DNA of 19,733 nucleotides, taken from NCBI GenBank assembly GCA_002423125.1, contig DIUW01000029.1:1-19733 (forward strand), given 5' to 3'. Positions within the stretch are counted from its first letter, which is position 1, and each line of letters begins with the position of its first letter. The position numbers and the translations under genes were made by a program. This stretch comes from Legionellaceae bacterium UBA6148. Lineage in GTDB: Bacteria > Pseudomonadota > Gammaproteobacteria > Legionellales > Legionellaceae. This document shows positions 13,333 to 19,733 of the stretch, piece by piece. Under the pieces are notes generated by a model. It worked only from the letters and a program-made list of their open reading frames with translations. It made no database searches and had not been told where the DNA came from.

Positions 13333-14688
13333 ATGAAAACCAAGCTTAGATTTACCTGCAGTCAATGTGCCGCTACGTCTTCTCAATGGTCAGGGCAATG
13401 CACGCAATGCGGCACTTGGAATTCGATTGTTGAGGAGCAGGTTGCCTCCGCTGGCCGTACTGCTCGACTGGGTAACTATGCCAATCAACGATCGAACGTG
13501 ACGTTAGTTGAAGATGTCGTCATGGACAAACAATCTCGCATGGACTGCGGTTTATCTGAGTTAAATCGTGTACTGGGTGGTGGTTTAGTCAATGGATCAA
13601 TTGTGTTGATTGGTGGCGATCCGGGAATAGGTAAATCAACGCTGTTAATCCAGACCCTCGCCAATTTATCATTACAACACTCCGTTCTGTATGTTACAGG
13701 TGAAGAATCGCTACAACAAGTCGCTATGCGTGCCAAGCGCTTACAGTTGCCATTAACGGGACTCAAATTATTAGCTGAAACGCAAGTTGAAACGATTTTA
13801 AATCATGCGCAACATGAAAAGCCGGACATTATCGTGATTGATTCAATTCAAACGACGTTTACGGATTCAATTTCTTCAGCACCCGGTAGCGTGAGCCAAG
13901 TGCGGGAGTCAGCTGCCCAGTTGGTCCGTTTTGCCAAAATGACTCAAACGGCTGTCTTTCTTGTAGGTCACGTGACGAAAGAAGGTGCTATCGCCGGACC
14001 ACGCGTGTTAGAGCACATGGTGGATTGCGTTTTGTATTTTGAAGGCCAAAACGACAGTCGTTTTCGCGTGATTCGTGCTATAAAAAATCGCTTTGGTGCG
14101 GTGAATGAATTGGGTGTGTTTGCAATGACGGATAAAGGGCTTAAAGAGGTGGCTAATCCATCCGCCATATTTCTTTCGCGCCAACCTGAACCAACGCCCG
14201 GTAGTGCCGTCATGGTCACGTGGGAAGGCACTCGTCCCATGCTTGTGGAGGTCCAAGCATTAGTAGATGAAGCACACGGCCAACAAGCACGCCGAGTAAC
14301 CGCAGGACTTGAGCACAATCGACTCGCCATTTTATTGGCCGTACTTCACCGTCACGGAGGCATTGCAACATTTGACCAGGACGTATTTATTAATGTTGTC
14401 GGTGGCGTCAAAGTCATGGAAACCGGCAGTGATCTTGCACTGCTGACCGCAGTGGTATCCAGTCTAAGAAACCGTGTATTTGATAGCGAAACGATTATTT
14501 TTGGCGAAATAGGTCTAGCGGGGGAAATACGTCCCGTACAAAGTGGTCAAGAGCGCTTAAAAGAAGCCGCAAAACATGGCTTCAAACGCGCTATTGTGCC
14601 TTATGGCAACGCGCCAAAACAGCAGCAATCATTGGGTATTGAGGTCGAGCCCGTGAAGCATTTACAGGACGTTTTACAAAAATGGTAG
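13333..14688 (+). CDS. radA: DNA repair protein RadA (branch migration helicase)
   Basis: RecA-like ATPase that extends heteroduplex during recombination and processes branched intermediates. 451 residues (E. coli 460). Visible: N-terminal zinc finger Cys9-x2-Cys12 and Cys23-x2-Cys26; Walker A GGDPGIGKST at 94-103; Walker B IIVIDS at 166-171; the RadA-specific KNRFG at 251-255; and a C-terminal Lon-protease-like domain from about 280 (RRVTAGLEHNRLAILLAVL, DLALLTAVVSSLRNR, GEIGLAGEIRPV), without proteolytic function in this family. The start is the canonical MKTKLRFTCSQCA; the ribosome binding site is weak (GAGAA). It converges on the giant gene with 1 bp between stop codons. Confidence 0.96.
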   Translation: MKTKLRFTCSQCAATSSQWSGQCTQCGTWNSIVEEQVASAGRTARLGNYANQRSNVTLVEDVVMDKQSRMDCGLSELNRVLGGGLVNGSIVLIGGDPGIGKSTLLIQTLANLSLQHSVLYVTGEESLQQVAMRAKRLQLPLTGLKLLAETQVETILNHAQHEKPDIIVIDSIQTTFTDSISSAPGSVSQVRESAAQLVRFAKMTQTAVFLVGHVTKEGAIAGPRVLEHMVDCVLYFEGQNDSRFRVIRAIKNRFGAVNELGVFAMTDKGLKEVANPSAIFLSRQPEPTPGSAVMVTWEGTRPMLVEVQALVDEAHGQQARRVTAGLEHNRLAILLAVLHRHGGIATFDQDVFINVVGGVKVMETGSDLALLTAVVSSLRNRVFDSETIIFGEIGLAGEIRPVQSGQERLKEAAKHGFKRAIVPYGNAPKQQQSLGIEVEPVKHLQDVLQKW

Positions 14689-14689
14689 A

Positions 14690-17600
14690 TTAACGCGGGG
14701 TGTGTGACCTTGATGAAGTCGATGATAAACCATCTGTTGTTGGTGCTACTGGTGGTGGTACTTGTTTTTCCTCTACTTTCACCACCCCCTTAACATTTTC
14801 TTCCACACGGAGTTTAGGCGAACCTATCATGCTATGGATAAATGCAGCACTTGATTGCGTATTCCTCAACGTTACATCTTGCGCTCCGTCCTTTACGTTA
14901 CTACCATGTCGTTGAATTTCTGTTTCCACCGATCGTACAAATAACGTACGGAGAACATTGATCCCCTCGCCGATACCATTTTTACCTCTTGCCTGCACCG
15001 TGTTTAAACCAGACAAAACCCTATCGCGCACACTCATAATCGTCGTTGCTCCAACATTGGCCAATAAATCATTTTCAACACGATCTTCTCGTGAGTGCAG
15101 GGCTTGGCGTAGTGTATCCATGGGTTCAAAAATAGCATGGGACACTTGAGTAATAAACGCTGTTTTATTTTGAATGAATAAAAAGCCTCTCACAACGAAA
15201 TCACTCAATTGCTTTGATTTTCCATCATGAAACATCGACAGATAACCTTCTTTAAAAGCATCCAAAATTGGCTTGCTTTTTCGAACAGCACGAACGGCGC
15301 TCGCGATGCCAAAACCGACTCCACCCATAGCAAATGGCAATAATCCAATACTCACAATCGATGGAGCAACGGCCATAGCACCAATGAGTAACCCTCTGAC
15401 TGAACCAAACACGCTTCGAACAATACCAGACGCTATACGCAATACACCTCGTGATATCACCGACCCTATTTTCGCTAAAAAAGCACCAATCCCTTGGCGT
15501 ATTTGTCCATGTATGATTGCATTCGAGCACAATGCCGTGAATGCAATCCCTGTGGCGATGATCTTCAATCCTAAAAAGACCGCACGATAGCTTGAGTTTC
15601 CCACCACTTTAAGCATATTCGATACAAAATTAAAAACGCCAGATACCGCTCTACCTAATTTGGCCGCTTGATAGAACATTTCAGCCGTAAAAGGATCATC
15701 AAAATAGACCTGTTTGAGTGTCCTTGGTTTCCCCATGATTCTGAATAAGCTCCATGCAAAAAGGGTCAATATAGGATTTAAAACTAAGGTATACATCGTT
15801 CCTATAGGTGGACCAACGATCCATAACATTGCTCGACCAGTCACATCGATCGCTTGTCGAAATCGCTTTAGAGCCGTAGCAGCCAAAGATGAACGCTCAA
15901 CTTTTTTTGTCGGCTCTACCAGCTCACTCAGCGCGATGTCATTCAGCGCATCCCAAAATGACGCTTCTTTTATAAATTCAACCGACGCAGGTATTTCTTT
16001 TCTTAACTTATTGGAAGAATCCTGTATTGTTTTCCATGTACCGGGTCTCACTTTTTCTATTTCTTCCATTGCTATTTTAATTCGTCCAAAATTCAATCGA
16101 TCGTCAAGATACAAACGATATAAGGCATCCAGCATCTCCGTATGCACCAATAGCTCAGGAACTTCGTTTTTTTTAAATATTTTTTGACCGACCTCGAGAA
16201 TTTTATCACAGGCTAAATCCTTTACCTTTAAAGAAAAAACGACGGAAACGATCGCTATTATTTCAAAGAATACATTTTGCTCTGTTGCGATGCTTGTAAA
16301 CGTCTCAGGCAATATATCCGGGAGAAAATTAAATTTTTCGAAGGGGAAATGCATTCCCGAGCTACCTTGTTGAATAATAGGTAATGACATGATGTAGTTC
16401 AATAAAAGTCCACTGGCAGCAGTCAAACCCAACCCTAGAGAAATGACTACCGCCTGCAATAGCATGTCAGACATCTTTTTTTCATTGGATTCATACAGTA
16501 GCTCATCTTTTTGAAATTGCTCTACAATTTTACTTAATGTTTTTTTATCTAGACGGTTACTGAGCAACAACTCCGACATCATAAACGTCAATTTAGGCAA
16601 AACAATAACGTTCATGAAAATACTTTTCGCCAAGGTGTCGGCGTGAGTAAACGATATCCAATTTTTCTCTACGACAAGCAAGGCATTTTGAACGGCTGCA
16701 GCAGATAACTTTCCTCCCGATGCTTTATGAAAAACCTCTCCCACAATTTGCAAATATTGACTGGCAAAATGCGTCAATGTATTCGTCGCCATCAGTGCAG
16801 ATGCTCCAAATGTCGCCGCAGTGAAGCTAAAAAAAGCGAAAGTCAGCCCAGGATGCTTTGCTGCCATTTCGTGCGAAAAATGAGACGACATCTCTTCTAG
16901 GGCATGTCCTATCGTCGAATATAAATCGCATGTTTTGTGAAGGTACAGTGGTTTGGGTGATCCAACAATATAGATGTGATCGCTATTCGATTGATTAAAA
17001 GCCTTGTTTAAAATGTCACACATCGCTTGTTCATCGATACTGGATTCACGATGCTCTGCTTTATATGCATTAATTCCATCTTGTAAATTTTCTTTAAAAT
17101 CCCCAAGAATATCGTCACTCGTTTCCTCCAAGCCTTCATCAACCCTCAATATAGCCTCTTCCTTTGCATCGTCTTTTTGGCGTTGATGTATCTCCCGTTT
17201 ATTTGCTTCAAATGCCTCGAGCGGCTTTAAATCTCCGGCACTTAAAGTAAATAGCAGTTTATCTCGTTCAAATTGCTCACCATACAACTGGGTATCTAAT
17301 GCCACCTTCCCCGTTTTAGGTAACTGCCACAATTGCACATCATTCGGTGCTTGGATGCTGTAAATATGATTTTGAAGAGCAAGAGAAGCATCTTGATAAG
17401 CTTCCGTACAACTTCGATTCAGCGTCACCCCCTCCCACGCACTGACAGTTCCTTCTAAAGATTCATAATGCCGAAGAACCGTACGAAATACGCGTTGATG
17501 CGCTTTCGTATCGATCGGGCGATCATCGTCAACAAAGATGGGATCATGTTGAAAATTTCGTTGACAAGTCTCCAGTTCGCTTATCATGTCATCACAACGT

Positions 17601-18202
17601 GTTTCAACGATTTTCCCTTCTCCCCAGACATGGGGAGAAGGTGCCCGTAGGGCGGATGAGGGGATTTTGAGTGAATTATTTGATGCTGTGGGGGACCGAG
17701 ATGCTTGATGTGATTCTTTGAGTTGCTTAATGTAGTTGATGCTTTCCTCAAATACTTGATTACATTGCGTAATAAGCGCTTGTCTGTCTCTTGATGTCAT
17801 CGTGCTACTTCTAACCTGCTCCACTTTTCCCATCACCTGCAGCAGTCGCGCAGTATGAGCATTAATGGCTTTGTCGACCTGACGAGTCAATGCCATATGA
17901 GGTGGCAAAGATTGATAATAGAGCTCAATACTCGGATCATCCGGATTCGCTTTTTTAGCATCCTCTGCCTCTAATCGCTCTAAAAAAGCGAGCTGCCCGC
18001 CAATGGATTTCAACAGCGCCAAACTAGCAATATTGTTATCCGGCATAATGCCGCGCATGACAATCGCATCAAAAGGAGTAACGGTATGCCCATAGAGATT
18101 GATTGTGTCATTTTGATTCAAAATAACGTTAAAATTATTTTTTTTAGAGGCGGTTAGAACCAGTTTGGTATTATCGCTGGATATTATGGATTGTATGGCC
18201 AC
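14690..18202 (-). CDS. giant hypothetical protein (~1,170 aa), membrane-associated, effector-like
   Basis: No family recognised. I place the start at GTG 18202, with GAGGGGAG at 5-12 bp; a GTG at 18208 overlaps that site, and the first ATG lies only at codon ~51. Residues 1-160 look helical. About 167-200 is a palindromic-element peptide (KIPSSALRAPSPHVWGEG). About 330-400 is strongly charged, likely coiled coil (KREIHQRQKDDAKEEAI). Hydrophobic segments lie near 453-475, 583-607, 645-661, 792-823, 875-898 and 935-970, separated by helical regions, suggesting several membrane passes. The last ~40 residues hold Glu-rich patches (VEENVKGVVKVEEKQ), a Pro stretch and a Ser/Thr tail ending SRSHTPR, loosely like a type IV secretion C-terminal signal. 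No Sec signal peptide. Size, orphan status and helical/membrane make-up suggest an effector; this is inference. It may be the remainder of a larger gene beginning at 18384. Confidence 0.75.
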   Translation of the reverse strand: MAIQSIISSDNTKLVLTASKKNNFNVILNQNDTINLYGHTVTPFDAIVMRGIMPDNNIASLALLKSIGGQLAFLERLEAEDAKKANPDDPSIELYYQSLPPHMALTRQVDKAINAHTARLLQVMGKVEQVRSSTMTSRDRQALITQCNQVFEESINYIKQLKESHQASRSPTASNNSLKIPSSALRAPSPHVWGEGKIVETRCDDMISELETCQRNFQHDPIFVDDDRPIDTKAHQRVFRTVLRHYESLEGTVSAWEGVTLNRSCTEAYQDASLALQNHIYSIQAPNDVQLWQLPKTGKVALDTQLYGEQFERDKLLFTLSAGDLKPLEAFEANKREIHQRQKDDAKEEAILRVDEGLEETSDDILGDFKENLQDGINAYKAEHRESSIDEQAMCDILNKAFNQSNSDHIYIVGSPKPLYLHKTCDLYSTIGHALEEMSSHFSHEMAAKHPGLTFAFFSFTAATFGASALMATNTLTHFASQYLQIVGEVFHKASGGKLSAAAVQNALLVVEKNWISFTHADTLAKSIFMNVIVLPKLTFMMSELLLSNRLDKKTLSKIVEQFQKDELLYESNEKKMSDMLLQAVVISLGLGLTAASGLLLNYIMSLPIIQQGSSGMHFPFEKFNFLPDILPETFTSIATEQNVFFEIIAIVSVVFSLKVKDLACDKILEVGQKIFKKNEVPELLVHTEMLDALYRLYLDDRLNFGRIKIAMEEIEKVRPGTWKTIQDSSNKLRKEIPASVEFIKEASFWDALNDIALSELVEPTKKVERSSLAATALKRFRQAIDVTGRAMLWIVGPPIGTMYTLVLNPILTLFAWSLFRIMGKPRTLKQVYFDDPFTAEMFYQAAKLGRAVSGVFNFVSNMLKVVGNSSYRAVFLGLKIIATGIAFTALCSNAIIHGQIRQGIGAFLAKIGSVISRGVLRIASGIVRSVFGSVRGLLIGAMAVAPSIVSIGLLPFAMGGVGFGIASAVRAVRKSKPILDAFKEGYLSMFHDGKSKQLSDFVVRGFLFIQNKTAFITQVSHAIFEPMDTLRQALHSREDRVENDLLANVGATTIMSVRDRVLSGLNTVQARGKNGIGEGINVLRTLFVRSVETEIQRHGSNVKDGAQDVTLRNTQSSAAFIHSMIGSPKLRVEENVKGVVKVEEKQVPPPVAPTTDGLSSTSSRSHTPR
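17611..17708 (-). repeat. palindromic element inserted in frame in the giant gene
   Basis: Core arms 17616-17625 and 17632-17641 (CCTTCTCCCC / GGGGAGAAGG), loop AGACAT. The flank GTAGGGCGGATGAGGGGATTT and the AATTATTTGATG region match the other two copies. It is read in the same orientation and frame as the cinA copy, giving SNNSLKIPSSALRAPSPHVW instead of SNNVFKIPSSALRTPSPHVW. Confidence 0.88.
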
Positions 18203-18204
18203 TA

Positions 18205-18384
18205 TCACTCCCCTCGCTTATTTTCGAAGAAACTGGTTTTATTGAATCGTTTGTTAAACGTATCTAAATCATTTGCACACACCGCCCGTGCATACATCAG
18301 AGAAAATCCTTGACAGAGCCCTCCTTCCTTAATGACACTGTAGCCCAACGCCTGAGCTATTTGTATTAACAAAGAATGATTCAT
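18205..18384 (-). CDS. 59-aa ORF with GGLCQGFSLMYARA motif, upstream of the giant gene
   Basis: ATG at 18384 with AAGGAT about 7 bp upstream; TGA at 18207-18205. The protein begins MNHSLLIQIAQALGYSVIKE, then GGLCQGFSLMYARAVCANDL and FNKRFNKTSFFENKRGE. The block Gly-Gly-x-Cys-x-Gly-Phe-Ser-x-Met with a following Ala-rich helix reminds me of the N-terminal block of some large Legionellales effector-type proteins; this is from memory and unverified. The stop lies 2 bp before the GTG of the giant gene. One extra G in the GGGG run at 18210-18213 would fuse the two frames into about 1,230 residues. So this is either a small coupled gene or the severed N-terminus of the giant protein. AT-rich DNA upstream (18400-18430) holds TATACT- and TATATT-like boxes. 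Confidence 0.6.
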   Translation of the reverse strand: MNHSLLIQIAQALGYSVIKEGGLCQGFSLMYARAVCANDLDTFNKRFNKTSFFENKRGE

Positions 18385-18538
18385 TGCAAATCCTTAAATC
18401 AAATAATATACAATAAGTATAGTATATGTATCGATATTACTCGATGTTCAAGTTTTTAATGGTTGACTTTTTAGAACATCATACAATCCTGCTAGATTCA
18501 TGGAGCCCGCGGTCAAGCCCTGAGAGATCCACACGAAT

Positions 18539-19042
18539 TTATTCATACACCCCACGCTCCAGTTGTGTTTTTATCACCATCTGGAGCAAGATACTCAGAG
18601 CAGTAATTAGTTGGGAATCATAGAAAATCAATTGTTTTTTTATTGCCTCTCTCCCCAAAAATACTATCGATAAAGACCTTGTGAATTTAGCGGAGTGTGC
18701 CTGAAAATCAGATGCGTTACCGATGTGAATAGTGGTAATACCTGCTAACCATGCAGCAAAAGTAGCAATGGCTGCAATGAGTAACAAAATGGCCATTCGT
18801 TCAGATGTTCTAGTGAGACTATCTTTGAGTCCAAGCCCATAGTGAGGGCATTTGGTATCCCTAAAATTTTCTTCAATTCTCATTCGCTGTCGGTAGATAT
18901 TGACAATATGGTTTGGGTTATCTTGTGATTGAGATAGTGATGTCACTAGGAGCCATGGTTCATTACCCGCTTTTGCATGACGTTTACTTTTACCAGAAGC
19001 ACTAATTTTTTTATTGAGATTACGCTTATGTCTATTTTTTTT
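18539..19042 (-). pseudogene. IS4-family transposase, C-terminal part in the -1 frame
   Basis: Continues the transposase with NRHKRNLNKKISASGKSKRH and NEPWLLVTSL, then the catalytic Glu in YRQRMRIEENFRDTK. This matches the IS4 signature Y-x2-R-x3-E-x6-K exactly, so the DDE triad is complete across the two frames. It ends LERGVYE at 18539. In this frame a TAA (19045-19043) stands just before the A10 run, so the two frames can be joined only inside the run: the reader must slip back one base or the run must have had 11 or 8 A. It could be translated by programmed slippage or be a dead copy. Weak internal start codons exist but have no good ribosome binding site. Confidence 0.75.
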
Positions 19043-19733
19043 TTACCTTTGTATATTACAAAATGAGCAGGAACTTGTTCCTTTTCAGTTAAACGGCCAC
19101 GACCTAAATGAGTAGGACTCCCTGTTGCCTGCTCAAAGAAAAGTGAACTTAATTGCCAGGTTTCAGCCCCATCCATACAAACCAGATTTTTATTACGTAA
19201 TCGACCAACAAAGTCCCATCCTAACTGGCGAACAGCAATAAACCATGGCGCTCTAAAGCCTGCATCACTAACAATAACGGGCGTTAAGCAAGGAGGTAAA
19301 ATTTTTTTAAGATTTAATAAAAATTCTTTGTGAACGATATTATTACTCTCTTTTTTCTGAGGGTGACATTCTTCATAAAGAACTATAGAGCGTCCCGTTA
19401 CAGATAGGCTTGCTCGTAATAAATAGAGGTTTGTCGTTGCGTTAATACAACTCCAATCAACGTGTATCCAGGGGCTCATCGATTTTGGAATCAATCGATG
19501 AGCCATATATTGGTAAAAAAGCATCTTCTCCACTTTAAGATGATGATTACCTAGGAGTCTATTCACTTTCTCTATATTACTGCTGGTTTTTGTTTTTGCG
19601 GGATCCTTTCTTCCTAGTCCAGTTAAATAAAGGGTATTGTTGTTCGCTGCGGTATTACAGACAGTCATAAGACAATTTAATCGTGTTTTATGAATAAATG
19701 GTAATTCTTTTGGGTGCAGATCTTTTAGAACGA
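18946..19733 (-). CDS. IS4-family transposase, N-terminal and central part (partial)
   Basis: The frame is open to the window end. Upstream of the first in-frame ATG (19668) the reading VLKDLHPKELPFIHKTRLNC continues without stop and looks like genuine transposase, so the true start lies beyond 19733. Catalytic residues seen: the first Asp in WIHVDWSC and the second in VIVSDAGFRAPWF, as in the RNase H-like DDE core of IS4 elements. GWDFVGRLRNK is also typical. After the A10 run (T on the plus strand, 19035-19044) this frame gives 30-odd unrelated residues (IDISVISIKKLVLL...) and stops at TAG 18948-18946. The remainder of the enzyme is in the -1 frame, in the next entry. Confidence 0.8.
   Translation of the reverse strand, partial: VLKDLHPKELPFIHKTRLNCLMTVCNTAANNNTLYLTGLGRKDPAKTKTSSNIEKVNRLLGNHHLKVEKMLFYQYMAHRLIPKSMSPWIHVDWSCINATTNLYLLRASLSVTGRSIVLYEECHPQKKESNNIVHKEFLLNLKKILPPCLTPVIVSDAGFRAPWFIAVRQLGWDFVGRLRNKNLVCMDGAETWQLSSLFFEQATGSPTHLGRGRLTEKEQVPAHFVIYKGKKKIDISVISIKKLVLLVKVNVMQKRVMNHGS

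Larger units (their letters stand above)
18539..19733 (-). mobile_element. IS4-family insertion sequence, incomplete at window end
   Basis: A transposase in two frames fills this span and its 5' part runs off the window. The inverted repeat downstream of the transposase is not identified: it should lie between the transposase stop (18539) and about 18430, where the GC-rich stretch GAGCCCGCGGTCAAGCCCTG stands out. The matching left end is outside the window, so neither end nor target duplication can be fixed. Confidence 0.75.

Noticed and set aside
15252..16187. ORFs of 92, 105 and 157 residues antisense or out of frame inside the giant gene
   Set aside because: Other-frame shadows of a long continuous coding frame with a plausible protein.

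Overview
The window looks like a chromosome segment of a moderately AT-rich gammaproteobacterium, probably a host-associated lineage near Legionellales/Coxiellaceae. That placement is inference. It rests on gammaproteobacterial gene blocks (ispB, pth-ychF, rplU-rpmA-obgE, xseB-ispA), on many palindromic repeats, and on effector-like proteins of no recognised family. No rRNA, tRNA or CRISPR array was seen.

Layout. A 206-bp palindrome (1-206) is followed by an unknown 204-residue protein (minus) and a MITE-like repeat (988-1174). Next come ispB (plus) and a minus-strand translation/GTPase block, rplY-pth-ychF. A 174-bp palindrome lies between the divergent rplY and rplU. rplU-rpmA-obgE (plus) follow, with a shortened second copy of the MITE-like repeat and a 16-bp tandem duplication between rpmA and obgE. 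obgE converges on, and overlaps, a cinA-family gene. Positions 8287-10374 are AT-rich accessory DNA: two unknown proteins and a secreted CHAP amidase. Then comes a minus-strand operon: an FAD oxidoreductase, xseB, ispA and a low-complexity membrane-anchored protein. radA (plus) converges on a 1,170-residue unknown, probably membrane-associated protein, preceded by an easily missed 59-codon ORF. The window ends inside an IS4-family insertion sequence.

Functions. IspA and IspB are the short- and long-chain prenyl diphosphate synthases that lead to undecaprenyl phosphate and the quinone side chain. RplY, RplU, RpmA, Pth, YchF and ObgE serve ribosome structure, assembly and peptidyl-tRNA recycling. 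RadA and XseB act in DNA recombination and repair.

Most notable. A roughly 100-bp palindromic element occurs three times. Once it lies just after a stop codon. Twice it sits in frame inside unrelated genes (cinA and the 1,170-residue gene), read in the same frame and encoding nearly the same peptide. This is the behaviour of Rickettsia palindromic elements. Other points are the 59-codon ORF, which carries a GGLCQGFSLMYARA motif and is one G away from fusing with the giant gene, and a DDE transposase split exactly at an A10 run.
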